Notes under the pieces: model-generated
Database searches by the model: none
Seen by the model: the letters and a program-made list of their open reading frames with translations, nothing else
Told to the model about the DNA's origin: nothing
Part shown: in pieces, positions 1 through 8,116 of the stretch
Numbering within the stretch: the first letter of the stretch is position 1
How the letters are laid out: every line of letters starts with the position of its first letter
Program-made: the position numbers and the translations under genes
Source of the DNA: Caldilineaceae bacterium
Lineage (GTDB): Bacteria > Chloroflexota > Anaerolineae > Caldilineales > Caldilineaceae
Length of the DNA: 30,676 nt
Assembly (NCBI GenBank): GCA_019637645.1
Contig: JAHBVH010000094.1
Location: forward strand, 1 to 30,676
Reading direction: 5' to 3'

Positions 1-1445
1 GCGTCAAGGTCGGCTTCGCCTGCGGGCATCCCCAGCAGAACATTATTGCGCAAGGTATCGCTAAAGAGGCGCGGCACTTGGCTGGTGTAGGCCGCGCGCG
101 GCGGGACAAAGAAGTCGGCCCGGTTGTCCACCAGCGTCCCATTCCAATAGACTTCGCCGCTGTCCATCGGCAGCAGCCCCAGCAGCACCCGGAGCAAGGT
201 GCTTTTTCCCGCGCCAATCCGCCCAGTGACAACCGTAAACGAACCGTGGGACAGGTGGAGATCAATATCCATAATGCCACGGCCTGTTAGGGGATGGCGA
301 TAGGTCAACCCGCGGGCGGTCAAGGCGTGCAACTGATCCGCTGCGGTGCGGGTTGGATAGGGCAAAGGTGGAAAGACGCCATCGAGATAGACGGGTATCG
401 GCGCGACCAGCTTTTCATAGGCACGGCGATGGGCCACTTCTGCTTGTAGCCCTTGCCTGCCTGCACCGGCAAAATCCGACTCATGACGACGGCGCACATT
501 TTCGATCTGACGCGCCATGCGGTGTACCGAAACATCGGTCTGCTTTTGCACAGCCAGCGTATTACCGATGAAGGTCAGCCCTTCAGTCACTTCCCACAGG
601 TAGGCGACAAAGAGGGCAAAGTCGCCAATGGTAAAGCTGCCATTACTCATGGCCTGGCTAGCCATAATCAGAATGATCCCCGTGCTGATCTCGACGGTGC
701 TGGCAAAGGAGGTGTCGATCAACTCGCTAAAGAGCGTATCTTTCAGCGCGGTCTCCCGCCGTTCTTCATTGAGCTCCGCCAACCGGGCATTGATGTGGCG
801 TTCGCCATTAGCCACCTTGACGGCCTGGACCGCGCCAAACATCTCGGCAATAAAGCCAATGACGCGGCTCGCCGCGCGCCGCCGTGCATCCCGATAGAGT
901 TCGCGCTGGCGGCGGGAGATGTTGACAATCACCAACACGATTGCCAGGGGAATGATGATCGTAAGGGTGATAAAGTGATGAACCGTAAAGAGAATGGTCA
1001 GCCCCACAATCGGCAACAGGATCATGCCCCACAGATCGACGAGGCGATCCCCCGCAAAGCGAGCGACCTCGCGCACATCCCCACTAAAGCGGCTAATGGC
1101 TTCCCCCGACGAGTTGGGTAACGCCGCCGCGCCAGGATGACGGAGGATCTCGCCTAGCATATTCAAGCGCAGGATACCTTGGATCCGATTTTTGAACTTC
1201 ACATAGACCAGAAAGGCGAGCAACAGGTTGGCAAAACGCCCCACACCGAGCCCCACCAACAACGCCAGCAGCGTGCCAATCGTCCACCCCGCCGCGGCCT
1301 GGCCCGAAAGTTGATCGAGAATCTGCTTAGTCAGCAGCCCAGGGAGAAGGGTAGAGAGCTGCATAGTGATCCAGAGCAGGGCATTGATCAGATATGCACG
1401 CGGCATTTGCCGTAAAAGACGATACGAAATTTGCCAGATATTCAT
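1..1445 (-). CDS. ABC exporter half-transporter (permease-ATPase), partial, C-terminus off the left edge
   Basis: This is one half of a probable heterodimeric ABC exporter in the inner membrane that would couple ATP hydrolysis to export of an unknown substrate. Translation from the ATG at 1445 begins MNIWQISYRLLRQMP and gives 481 codons before the window edge. The first part of roughly 320 residues is a hydrophobic membrane domain. The nucleotide-binding domain follows, with Walker A GRIGAGKST at plus positions about 205-232 and a Q-loop region (TSQVPRLFSDTLRNN) near 50-95. The signature motif, Walker B and H-loop lie outside the window. The start codon overlaps the stop of the upstream ABC gene (ATGA at 1442-1445), which indicates translational coupling and joint assembly. 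The substrate (drug, lipid or peptide) cannot be told. Confidence 0.93.
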   Translation of the reverse strand, partial: MNIWQISYRLLRQMPRAYLINALLWITMQLSTLLPGLLTKQILDQLSGQAAAGWTIGTLLALLVGLGVGRFANLLLAFLVYVKFKNRIQGILRLNMLGEILRHPGAAALPNSSGEAISRFSGDVREVARFAGDRLVDLWGMILLPIVGLTILFTVHHFITLTIIIPLAIVLVIVNISRRQRELYRDARRRAASRVIGFIAEMFGAVQAVKVANGERHINARLAELNEERRETALKDTLFSELIDTSFASTVEISTGIILIMASQAMSNGSFTIGDFALFVAYLWEVTEGLTFIGNTLAVQKQTDVSVHRMARQIENVRRRHESDFAGAGRQGLQAEVAHRRAYEKLVAPIPVYLDGVFPPLPYPTRTAADQLHALTARGLTYRHPLTGRGIMDIDLHLSHGSFTVVTGRIGAGKSTLLRVLLGLLPMDSGEVYWNGTLVDNRADFFVPPRAAYTSQVPRLFSDTLRNNVLLGMPAGEADLD

Positions 1446-3190
1446 GCCAGCACCTCCGCCATGCCGGTACGTAAAAGTTGTGAGAAGCGCGAATCCGGTT
1501 GGGCCAACAGCGCCAGCCGATCTCCATACTCGACAATCTGCCCATCGCTGAGGATTAGGATCTGGTCGGCCCGTTGCACGGTTGCCAGCCGATGGGCCAC
1601 AATGATGGCGGTGCGATTATGGAGCAGCCGATCAATCGCCCGCTCGATCAAGCTTTCGGTCACAGGATCTAGCCGAGAGGAAGCTTCATCCATAATAATG
1701 AGTCCCGGATTCTTGAGGAAGACACGGGTGAAGGCCAACAGTTGCGCCTCGCCCGCGGACAACCCACGGCCACCAGAATCCAGCCGCGTGTCGAGCCCTT
1801 GTTCGAGACCGGCCACCCATGGGCTCAGGCCGAGCGTAGCAAGCGCGTCGAGGATCTCCTCATCGGGGATCGCGTGGTTGAAGAAGGTAAGGTTATCGCG
1901 CACCGACGCTTGAAAGAGTTGCACCTCTTGGGTCACCATGCCGACACTGCTGCGCAAGGTATCGAGCGTTACCGCGCGTACATCCTGCCCCCCCAGGCGA
2001 ATGGCCCCGCTGGTGACATCATAGAGCCGGAAGAGCAAGCGGGTGGCGGTTGTTTTGCCACTGCCTGTGCGGCCCAACAGCCCCAACACTTGTCCAGGTT
2101 CCAACCGAAAATCGACCTTTTTCAAGATCAAATCAGCCGGTTGATAGCCAAAGTCCACTGCGTCAAAGGTGACACTGAGCGGCCCTGTGGGGAGTTCCTG
2201 TGGTGCCACCGGCGATTGCACCGTAGGCTGAATGGCAAAGAGTTCACGCACCCGCCCAATGCTGGCGGTGGCGGCTTGCATCTCCTGGAACTGGCGTGCG
2301 AGCTGGATCACAGGCCGCTGCAAGGTGTTGCTATAGCTCATGATCAAGTAGACCGTGCCGATGGTGATCGCGCCAGCCTGCAACAGATAGGCCCCAACGC
2401 CAAGCGCTAGCACCAAATTGAGGGCAAACATCAAGTTTGCTAGCCCCCAGGTCAGGTTGCCCGCAAAGAAGGCTTTATGGGTAGCGCGATAGAGCTGATA
2501 GGTAAAGCGTTGCATGCGGTCCATCACATAGGCAACCCCACCACTGGCGCGGATGTCCTCGGTGCCAGCCAGCCACTCTTCCAGGCCGCCAAAGAGTTGT
2601 GAGGAGGCTTCTCGCTCTTCGTGCCAGAAGCGCGCACCAAAGCTGACGGTGCTCAACATGACGATAAAGACCACCAGCGCGAAGACCGTGAAGATGGCCC
2701 CAATCCGCCAGTCTTCGTTATAGAGCATGACCAAGACGCCGACAAGGAGCAGGACATTGGCCATGACACGCAGCACAAACTGGGAGAAGAAATTCGACAA
2801 CTCGGTAATGTCGCCATCAATGCGTTCGATCATCGAGCCAGGGGTATGCTCGTTGTGAAAGCGCATATCCAGCCCCATACAATGGGCCGCTAGATCATTG
2901 CGCAACCAGTTGGTCGCGCGCCACTTGACATCTTCGGTGAGATAGGCCGCGCTCAGGCGGATCCCCTGAGCCACGAGGGAAACAATCAGATAGTAAGCGC
3001 CGTTGCGCGTGAGGCTGGCCAGGTCCCCACCTTGTTGGGCCAGGTCGATGAAGGCACGGACAATCTGGGGCGAGAGAAGTTGCAGCCCGATCCCGCCAAA
3101 GATCAACGCTGCCAAGAGCGCCACCCGCTGCCCCTGCGGGCGTAGATACCGCTCTAATAACTGGTAGTAGGCATAAAGAGGAAGCCGCAT
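1442..3190 (-). CDS. ABC exporter half-transporter (permease-ATPase fusion)
   Basis: This is the partner of the downstream half-transporter. With the chosen start it has 582 residues. Residues 1-310 form a membrane domain of about six helices. The ATPase domain has Walker A GRTGSGKT (373-380), Q-loop Q421, signature LSAGE (477-481, in place of LSGGQ), Walker B LIIMDE with the catalytic Glu (497-502), and H-loop His533 in VAHRLATV. It therefore looks like a complete ATPase site. I chose the ATG at 3190 because GGAG lies 10 nt upstream. An in-frame ATG at 3214 adds eight residues but has no SD, and a tandem repeat lies just upstream of it. Its stop overlaps the next gene by 4 nt. The annotation as an exporter of unknown substrate is firm at the family level only. 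Confidence 0.95.
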   Translation of the reverse strand: MRLPLYAYYQLLERYLRPQGQRVALLAALIFGGIGLQLLSPQIVRAFIDLAQQGGDLASLTRNGAYYLIVSLVAQGIRLSAAYLTEDVKWRATNWLRNDLAAHCMGLDMRFHNEHTPGSMIERIDGDITELSNFFSQFVLRVMANVLLLVGVLVMLYNEDWRIGAIFTVFALVVFIVMLSTVSFGARFWHEEREASSQLFGGLEEWLAGTEDIRASGGVAYVMDRMQRFTYQLYRATHKAFFAGNLTWGLANLMFALNLVLALGVGAYLLQAGAITIGTVYLIMSYSNTLQRPVIQLARQFQEMQAATASIGRVRELFAIQPTVQSPVAPQELPTGPLSVTFDAVDFGYQPADLILKKVDFRLEPGQVLGLLGRTGSGKTTATRLLFRLYDVTSGAIRLGGQDVRAVTLDTLRSSVGMVTQEVQLFQASVRDNLTFFNHAIPDEEILDALATLGLSPWVAGLEQGLDTRLDSGGRGLSAGEAQLLAFTRVFLKNPGLIIMDEASSRLDPVTESLIERAIDRLLHNRTAIIVAHRLATVQRADQILILSDGQIVEYGDRLALLAQPDSRFSQLLRTGMAEVLA

Positions 3191-3231
3191 AACATCAGTT
3201 CTCCATTGGCTCATCCGCGCGAGCCGAGTAG

Positions 3232-3299
3232 GTCAGTAGACAGTGAGTCAGTAGACAGTGAGTCAGTAGACAGTGAGTCAGTAGACAGTGAGTCAGTAG
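3232..3299. repeat. 15-bp tandem repeat, four full copies plus a partial copy
   Basis: The unit GTCAGTAGACAGTGA starts at 3232, 3247, 3262 and 3277. A partial copy follows at 3292-3299. Copies are identical. The array lies 42 nt upstream of the chosen ABC start, inside its 5' leader or promoter region. An open frame through it encodes a repeated pentapeptide, which is a by-product of the 15-bp period and not evidence for a gene. Confidence 0.95.
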
Positions 3300-3825
3300 T
3301 AGCCGAGGCGAGCAGTCGGAGACCGTCGTCTGTACGGAAACGGGACGCGGACAGGCTGCGGCTGTCCTTGTGCAGAATGGTGGGCACACCAAAATCGCCA
3401 CGGTGACGATGCCCCGTGGTTGTGATAGGTGAATGCCGGGATAGGAGTTTGACTAGACTGTGAAGTGGGCTGCTTGGGCTACATACCCGTAGTTGCGCCA
3501 GCCAAGGTCAATGTTGATGATGGGTTGCCTGTCCAGAAGGGCGCTTCAGGCAGTCTCTGCGATTTTCGTTGGAAAAGTTACGCTTTGCCATACCATTTGC
3601 CTCCTTAGACAGTTCAAAAGAGAGGATAACGACGCGTGCCGGAAGTTTTCACTCTAACAGGTCTGTATCACTCTGTCAAATTGGTGTGGTTGTGTGGATG
3701 CGTTTTACCGCTGCGGCAGAGCGCAGAGCAGTTGAAACCCGGAAACTTCGTCAGGGAGAGGGAAACCAAGTATACTAATTACAGTGTCATCTCGATAACT
3801 TTATTGAACCAAGGAGTGCTTTGTT
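3300..3825. other. Intergenic region between divergent ABC and PNPOx genes
   Basis: This stretch separates two divergently transcribed gene sets and must hold both promoters. A small hairpin (GGACAG/CTGTCC) lies at 3349-3367. A possible promoter for the plus-strand genes is TTCGTC (3747-3752), an 18-nt spacer and TATACT (3771-3776). A 27-residue minus-strand ORF with an excellent SD is listed separately. The other open frames here lack SDs and look spurious. Confidence 0.5.
3508..3591 (-). CDS. Possible small protein or truncated gene start (27 aa)
   Basis: On the minus strand a perfect AAGGAGG lies 8 nt before an ATG at 3591. The frame reads MAKRNFSNENRRDCLKRPSG and ends at TGA 3508-3510 after 27 residues. 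I do not recognise the peptide. It is basic and has no membrane segment. The ribosome site is better than that of many real genes in the window, so this may be a leader peptide for the ABC operon, or the surviving 5' end of a gene whose remainder has been lost. The stretch downstream on the same strand (3420-3507) shows no clear continuation. Confidence is low because of the length. Confidence 0.3.
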   Translation of the reverse strand: MAKRNFSNENRRDCLKRPSGQATHHQH

Positions 3826-4386
3826 ATGGGAAAAGTGTATGAGCAGATCAGTGAAAAGTTGGCGCATTGGATCCGCCAACAGCATATCTTTTTTGTCTCC
3901 ACCGCACCACGCAGCGACGAAGGGTTGATCAATTGCTCCCCCAAAGGGCTGGACACCTTTCGGATCTTGGATGATCACACGGTTGCCTATCTTGATTTGA
4001 CGGGCAGCGGCGTCGAGACGATTGCCCATTTGAAAGAAAATGGGCGGATTGTGGTGATGTTCTGTGCCTTTGAAGGAGCGCCGAATATTGTACGCCTCCA
4101 CGGCAAAGGCACGGTCGTTGAACCGACCGATCCGGCGTTTGCCACGTTGCAGCCGCTCTTTCCCACCCTGCCCGGCACCCGCGCCATTATCCGCATTGAG
4201 GTGAGTCGCGTCTCCGATTCATGTGGCTTTGCCGTGCCGCGCTATGCCTACCAAGAGGAGCGCGAGGCCCTGATTGCCTATGCCGAAACCAAGGGGCCAG
4301 CAGGCATGGTGGCCTATCGCGCCCAGAAAAACGCCCAGAGCATTGATGGTCTCCCTGGCCTCACGCCCCAAGAGGTGCTCGCATGA
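3826..4386 (+). CDS. Pyridoxamine 5'-phosphate oxidase-like FMN-binding protein
   Basis: This is a 186-residue soluble protein of the PNPOx-like split-barrel family, which binds FMN or a related flavin and usually carries out small-molecule oxidoreduction. Family-type features are the N-terminal QQHIFFVSTAPRSDEGLINCS segment (about residues 19-38), the SPKGLDTFRILDD strand, and the ETIAHLKENGRIVVMF segment (about 64-80) typical of the flavin-binding barrel. The ATG at 3826 is preceded by AAGGAG 9 nt upstream. Its stop overlaps the start of the next gene (ATGA at 4383-4386), so the two are translationally coupled. It is not likely to be vitamin B6 PdxH itself, because the sequence resembles the general flavin-nucleotide-binding subgroup. 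The substrate is unknown. Confidence 0.88.
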   Translation: MGKVYEQISEKLAHWIRQQHIFFVSTAPRSDEGLINCSPKGLDTFRILDDHTVAYLDLTGSGVETIAHLKENGRIVVMFCAFEGAPNIVRLHGKGTVVEPTDPAFATLQPLFPTLPGTRAIIRIEVSRVSDSCGFAVPRYAYQEEREALIAYAETKGPAGMVAYRAQKNAQSIDGLPGLTPQEVLA

Positions 4387-5402
4387 ACAATCTGATCGTT
4401 GTGCATGCCGACTTTGAAGCGCATTGGCCTTTTGTGGCCGACGATCTAGCCGCGCGCTGGCAGCCCCAAGGCCCCACCCAGTTGGTGCGGCTGCCGCGGG
4501 GGAATCGCCAAAGGCTTGGCGAAGTGGTTCGCGATGGCGCGGCGATTACGCGGGTGATTACCCTGGGCGTACCGGTAACGTTGGCTTGTCTAGAAGCATT
4601 ACCCGACTTGCGAGAAGCGGCCTTTCACACAGCCTATGGACAAACCCTCGACGCGGCTACCCTCGACGCGCTGCGCCAGCAAGGGGTCATCTGCTATGCC
4701 CACCGTAGCGAAGGCTTTTGGGGGCAATCGGTGGCCGAGTTTGCCCTGGCCCTCACGTTATCCGCATTGCGCCAGATCCCCCAAAATTATCACGCCATGC
4801 TCACCGCGCACGAAGCGTGGGAGCGCTACAGCGCGGCGCGCAATCAAGGCCCCGGCACCCTGGGTGCGCAATATAGCGATGATAGCCGCTTTACCAACGG
4901 CACCATTGCCGGTAAACGGGTGCGCATTGTGGGCGCAGGCAATATTGGCAGCCGCTATGCCAGCTTTGTGCACATGTTAGGGGCCGACGTGGCGATCTGG
5001 GACCCCTATGCCACCGAGCCGGGGTTTCATCGGGCCGGGGCGCGTCGGGAATATCATTTGGAGCGGTTGGTGCAGGATGCTGAAATTTTTGCGCCGATGC
5101 TGCCCCTCAAAGAGGATACCCGGGGCGTTGTCACCGCGGCCCACATCGCGGCCTTGCCCAAGGGGTGTTTGGTAGTGCTGGCGACGCGCGCCCAGATTTG
5201 TGATATGCCAACCTTGCGGCGGCGGGTGCTGGCCGATGAGTTGGCACTGGCGGCGGATGTCTTTGATGTGGAACCGTTGCCGCTGGACGATCCGCTGTTG
5301 GGGCGCACAAATGTGGTCCACACGCCGCACCTCGCTGGCCGGACGCGGGATGCCAATCGGCAGTGGGCGGCGGCCCTGTTAGACCAATTCCAGCCGGTGT
5401 GA
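4383..5402 (+). CDS. D-isomer-specific 2-hydroxyacid dehydrogenase family protein
   Basis: This NAD(P)-dependent cytosolic dehydrogenase of 339 residues would interconvert a 2-hydroxyacid and a 2-oxoacid. The Rossmann motif GAGNIG falls at about residues 182-188. Downstream are the family markers: Arg in LATRAQ (equivalent of the catalytic Arg in NTARG), the DVFDVEPLP segment with the conserved acidic residue, and TPHLAGRT with the catalytic His near the C-terminus. Length matches the family (310-350). The N-terminal substrate domain is divergent, so phosphoglycerate, glyoxylate or lactate cannot be chosen between. It overlaps the preceding PNPOx-like gene by 4 nt. A strong hairpin follows 11 nt after the stop and probably ends the transcript. 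Confidence 0.9.
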   Translation: MNNLIVVHADFEAHWPFVADDLAARWQPQGPTQLVRLPRGNRQRLGEVVRDGAAITRVITLGVPVTLACLEALPDLREAAFHTAYGQTLDAATLDALRQQGVICYAHRSEGFWGQSVAEFALALTLSALRQIPQNYHAMLTAHEAWERYSAARNQGPGTLGAQYSDDSRFTNGTIAGKRVRIVGAGNIGSRYASFVHMLGADVAIWDPYATEPGFHRAGARREYHLERLVQDAEIFAPMLPLKEDTRGVVTAAHIAALPKGCLVVLATRAQICDMPTLRRRVLADELALAADVFDVEPLPLDDPLLGRTNVVHTPHLAGRTRDANRQWAAALLDQFQPV

Positions 5403-5413
5403 GTAAGGAGTCT

Positions 5414-5455
5414 GTAATCTAAGCGCACACATTTTTGTATGCCCGCTTAGATTAC
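5414..5455 (+). terminator. Hairpin terminator after the hydroxyacid dehydrogenase
   Basis: Twelve-base perfect arms GTAATCTAAGCG (5414-5425) and CGCTTAGATTAC (5444-5455) enclose an 18-nt loop. There is no long T-tract after it, so it may instead be a transcript-end stabiliser or a repeat. Its place just after the stop favours termination. Confidence 0.6.
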
Positions 5456-5618
5456 GCTGCGCTCATGTATCCGCTATCCTGAGCGCCCCTGGCCGTTCAT
5501 GCGTAAGCACCCGTCCCGCGAAGGTCTTATGGGCGCTTGCCAACCCCCTATAAGCGTTGACCCTTGCTCTCAATGGCATCAAAATAACTTTACTTCTCTA
5601 GACAAAGTATGGCACAAT

Positions 5619-5650
5619 AGGGGTGACCACGGTACACAATGGTCACCCCT
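5619..5650. repeat. Intergenic inverted repeat (11-bp arms)
   Basis: The arms AGGGGTGACCA (5619-5629) and TGGTCACCCCT (5640-5650) are perfect complements with a 10-nt spacer, followed by TTTA. The arms could act as an operator or as an attenuator hairpin upstream of the MFS gene. A -35-like TTGACC lies at 5557-5562, but no convincing -10 pairs with it. Confidence 0.6.
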
Positions 5651-5716
5651 TTACGCGAGCAACGAAAAGCTGCCGAGGAGTTGTATGGAACGGGTCATAA
5701 ACTGAATCAGGCATGC

Positions 5717-5750
5717 GCCACAATGACTTGATAGACCATGTCATTGTGGC
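5717..5750. repeat. Intergenic inverted repeat (11-bp arms)
   Basis: GCCACAATGAC (5717-5727) and GTCATTGTGGC (5740-5750) are perfect complements separated by 12 nt. This is the third such palindrome in the 619-bp gap before the MFS gene. The gap otherwise contains only the short 5831-6034 frame. Confidence 0.6.
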
Positions 5751-5830
5751 AACCAGATCATTCAAGCGAACCTGCTGGTGAATCATCACGAGTCGTGTTT
5801 GCTATTGCCTAATTCAGGAGAACTCAATCC

Positions 5831-6034
5831 GTGTTTACAGGAAAGCTCCATCGCTTTGCCTATGCTGTGGCCGACGATGCGGCCACAGCCGCGTTGTTCA
5901 AAACCCTTGACCCAACTTCAACAGTGACCGTTGAACTCAATATCCACTCCGCTTGCCACCACCTAGAGTTAGCTCTCCATCGCCAATTTCATCCTGGCGT
6001 AGTCCAATCCGGGAGGGCTCTATGCCGAATCTAA
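5831..6034 (+). CDS. Possible small upstream ORF overlapping the MFS start (67 aa, GTG start)
   Basis: A GTG at 5831 is preceded by AGGAG with a 10-nt spacing, and the frame runs 67 residues, stopping at 6034. The stop lies 13 nt inside the MFS gene that starts at 6022. I do not recognise the product; it has no membrane segment and no known motif. It could be a leader peptide that couples translation to the transporter, a remnant of a longer gene, or a chance frame. The SD and the overlap are the only support. Confidence 0.3.
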   Translation: MFTGKLHRFAYAVADDAATAALFKTLDPTSTVTVELNIHSACHHLELALHRQFHPGVVQSGRALCRI

Positions 6035-7317
6035 TCGCAAGCTTTCGTCGTTTGCCGCGCGATGTCCAACTATACGCTTGGGCTTCGTTTGTGATGGGCA
6101 TCGGCTCTTTTGGGATCTGGGCCGTGCTCTTCAACCTCTATTTGCAGCGCCTTGGTATGGGGCCGGAAGCCATTGGGTTACTGCTCGGTGCTGGACCCTT
6201 CGTTGGGGCAATCGGGTCAATTCCAGCTGCAATGATCGGCGCCCGCATGGGCAATCGGCAGGCGATGAATTGGGGCGTGATCCTCAGTATCATCGCGTTC
6301 GTCCTGCTTTTATCTGCCGGATTTTTGCCCGCCGCCCGCCAAGTGGGCTGGCTCACACTATGGTGGATGGTGTTCGCGCTGGCTAATTCCCTCAATACGA
6401 TTAACGGCGCGCCGTGGGTTATGGCAGTCGCCGCGCCCGCAGAGCGCGCAAGCGCCTTCACGGCGCAAATGGTGTTGCTAAGTCTTGGTGGATTTGTCGG
6501 TAGCCTCGTCGCAGGCAGCTTGCCTGGCATTATCGCGATGCTCACGGGCATGGATGCTGACTCGGCAACGGCCTATTGGCTTACCTTGTGGCTGACTCCG
6601 ATCACATTTGCGGGCGGCTATTACCTACTTCATATCACAGAGCCGAGGCCGCCGGTCAAGCTAGCGGCAACCACCCATCAATCTGCCGGAATTCCCTATC
6701 TGACCCTCATTTTTGTCGGCCTACTCATCTTCCTTCAGGTCTCTGGAGAGTCGCTTGTACGGCCCTTTTACAACTTATATCTTGATAGCAACGTAGGAAT
6801 GCCACTTGCGCGCATTGGGGTTATCTTTGGCATTGCGCAGATGTTGCCGATCGTTTTAAGCTTGTTGACGCCCGCGCTTCTCACACGCTGGGGTGCAACA
6901 CGGGCCATGATTGCGATGAGTTTTGCCAACGCTTTGTGCTTCCTGGCGATGGCCTTCCTGCTTGCCTGGCTGGCGGCGTCGGCGAGTTATATCGTCTTCA
7001 TGTCCATTGCGCCCATTGCCAATGTGGTACGTACTGTATTCAGCCAAGAAAGCGTTGATCCCCGCTGGCGAACAGCCGTGAGCACGGCCACGAATATCGG
7101 CATTGTGTTAAGCCAGGCGCTCTTTACGGCCCTCGGCGGATTTTTGATCGCCGGGTACGGCTACCGCGCGCTCTTTCTCGCTGGGGCCATGATGGCCCTC
7201 ATCACCGCCCTTGTCGCTTGGATCTATTTACGCGTTGACAAGCGGCAAAAGGTCTTTGCGGCCACGCTCGTTGCTTCGGTCCCGACGCTGGAATCGGTGC
7301 CGGAAGAGGATAGATAG
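6022..7317 (+). CDS. MFS transporter
   Basis: This is a 431-residue integral membrane protein with about twelve hydrophobic segments, typical of the Major Facilitator Superfamily. The N-terminal half includes VLFNLYLQRLGMGPEAIG followed by a loop with GARMGNRQAM, the family's conserved G-x-x-x-D/N-R loop between helices 2 and 3. The second half begins near TTHQSAGIPYLTLIF. The ATG at 6022 is chosen because GGGAGG lies 5 nt upstream and the protein then starts just before the first helix. A longer in-frame start at 5953 adds 23 Pro/Ser-rich residues with no SD. It is clearly related to the second MFS gene at 10898. Substrate and direction of transport are unknown. Confidence 0.9.
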   Translation: MPNLIASFRRLPRDVQLYAWASFVMGIGSFGIWAVLFNLYLQRLGMGPEAIGLLLGAGPFVGAIGSIPAAMIGARMGNRQAMNWGVILSIIAFVLLLSAGFLPAARQVGWLTLWWMVFALANSLNTINGAPWVMAVAAPAERASAFTAQMVLLSLGGFVGSLVAGSLPGIIAMLTGMDADSATAYWLTLWLTPITFAGGYYLLHITEPRPPVKLAATTHQSAGIPYLTLIFVGLLIFLQVSGESLVRPFYNLYLDSNVGMPLARIGVIFGIAQMLPIVLSLLTPALLTRWGATRAMIAMSFANALCFLAMAFLLAWLAASASYIVFMSIAPIANVVRTVFSQESVDPRWRTAVSTATNIGIVLSQALFTALGGFLIAGYGYRALFLAGAMMALITALVAWIYLRVDKRQKVFAATLVASVPTLESVPEEDR

Positions 7318-7375
7318 GATAGAAAGCTAATCTTCTTCCTATTTTATACACATCCGTTTTATACACATTCGTCAA

Positions 7376-7417
7376 ATGTCAACACGGCCATGTCAACACG
7401 GCCATGTCAACACGGCC
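7376..7417. repeat. 14-bp tandem repeat, three copies
   Basis: The unit ATGTCAACACGGCC occurs at 7376-7389, 7390-7403 and 7404-7417 without mismatch. Just before it, a 15-bp sequence TTTTATACACATCCG is repeated once with one change. The array sits between the MFS stop and the peroxiredoxin promoter region. Confidence 0.93.
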
Positions 7418-7428
7418 TAGGGCTTCTC

Positions 7429-7446
7429 TACCAAATCTGGTACAAT
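7429..7446 (+). promoter_or_regulatory. Putative peroxiredoxin promoter -10 with overlapping palindrome
   Basis: A palindrome TACCAAATCTGGTA (5-bp arms, 7429-7442) overlaps a good -10 hexamer TACAAT (7441-7446), 53 nt before the peroxiredoxin ATG. No clear -35 is visible. The overlap of a palindrome with the -10 is the usual position for a repressor site, but no regulator is identified. Confidence 0.4.
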
Positions 7447-7498
7447 ACGAAGGGCAATGAGGCTTGGATTGAATCTTGCTTGAAGGAGCTAGAAAGTT

Positions 7499-7939
7499 AT
7501 GTCTTTACCAGTTGGTGCGCAAGCGCCTGATTTTAATGTCAAAGATACCAATGGCAACAACGTTTCATTGGCCGATTTCAAGGGTAAGACCGTTGTGCTC
7601 TATTTTTATCCGAAAGATGATACCCCCGGCTGCACCAAACAGGCGTGCAGTTTCCGTGATGCCAGTGCAGATTACCAAAAGCACAACATTGCGGTGCTCG
7701 GCGTTAGTATTGATGATGAAGCCTCCCATGTAGCCTTTACCCAAAAATATGGTCTCAACTTTCCCCTCTTGGCCGATACCAACAAAACCCTGACTACGGC
7801 CTATGATGTGGACAATGGGACCTATGCCAAGCGGGTGACCTATATTATCGATGGGGAAGGCAAAATCATTCATGTCGATGATAGTGTAAACACCGTCACC
7901 CACGCGGCGGATGTATTGAACGTTCTCGGGCTCGCGTAG
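7499..7939 (+). CDS. bcp: Peroxiredoxin, PrxQ/BCP type (thioredoxin-dependent thiol peroxidase)
   Basis: This 146-residue cytosolic peroxidase reduces hydrogen peroxide and organic hydroperoxides using a reactive cysteine. The peroxidatic Cys45 sits in DDTPGCTKQAC, and the resolving Cys50 is five residues later. That spacing defines the PrxQ/BCP class, in which the internal disulfide is reduced by thioredoxin. The fold markers PVGAQAPDF at the N-terminus, LYFYPKD and FPLLADTNKTL are all present and the length is typical. AAGGAG lies 10 nt before the ATG. It is a single-gene unit: its own candidate promoter is upstream and a hairpin shared with the converging CLC gene is downstream. Confidence 0.96.
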   Translation: MSLPVGAQAPDFNVKDTNGNNVSLADFKGKTVVLYFYPKDDTPGCTKQACSFRDASADYQKHNIAVLGVSIDDEASHVAFTQKYGLNFPLLADTNKTLTTAYDVDNGTYAKRVTYIIDGEGKIIHVDDSVNTVTHAADVLNVLGLA

Positions 7940-8068
7940 GCACGCGGCGCGGCCCCGTTTCCCGTGTGCTTGGCCCGTGTGCTTGTGATATTCGCCAAGC
8001 ATAGTGCCTTTTCCACGATACCCACCAGCCGACCAGACCCTTTGTATCCAACGCTTCCTGCTGCTTAC

Positions 8069-8108
8069 ACCCACCCAATTGCTCGTGCGAACAAGCGATT
8101 GGGTGGGT
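8069..8108. terminator. Bidirectional hairpin between converging bcp and CLC genes
   Basis: ACCCACCCAATTGCT (8069-8083) pairs with AGCGATTGGGTGGGT (8094-8108) with one G-T pair and a 10-nt loop. The hairpin lies in the gap between two converging genes and could terminate both. Confidence 0.65.
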
Positions 8109-8116
8109 AGCGTAGC

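Noticed and set aside
453..1121. Plus-strand open frame of 222 codons over the ABC exporter
   Set aside because: It is antisense to the partial ABC gene, which reads cleanly with Walker A on the minus strand.
5499..5705. Plus-strand 68-codon frame before the MFS gene
   Set aside because: It runs through two intergenic hairpins, has no SD and no domain.
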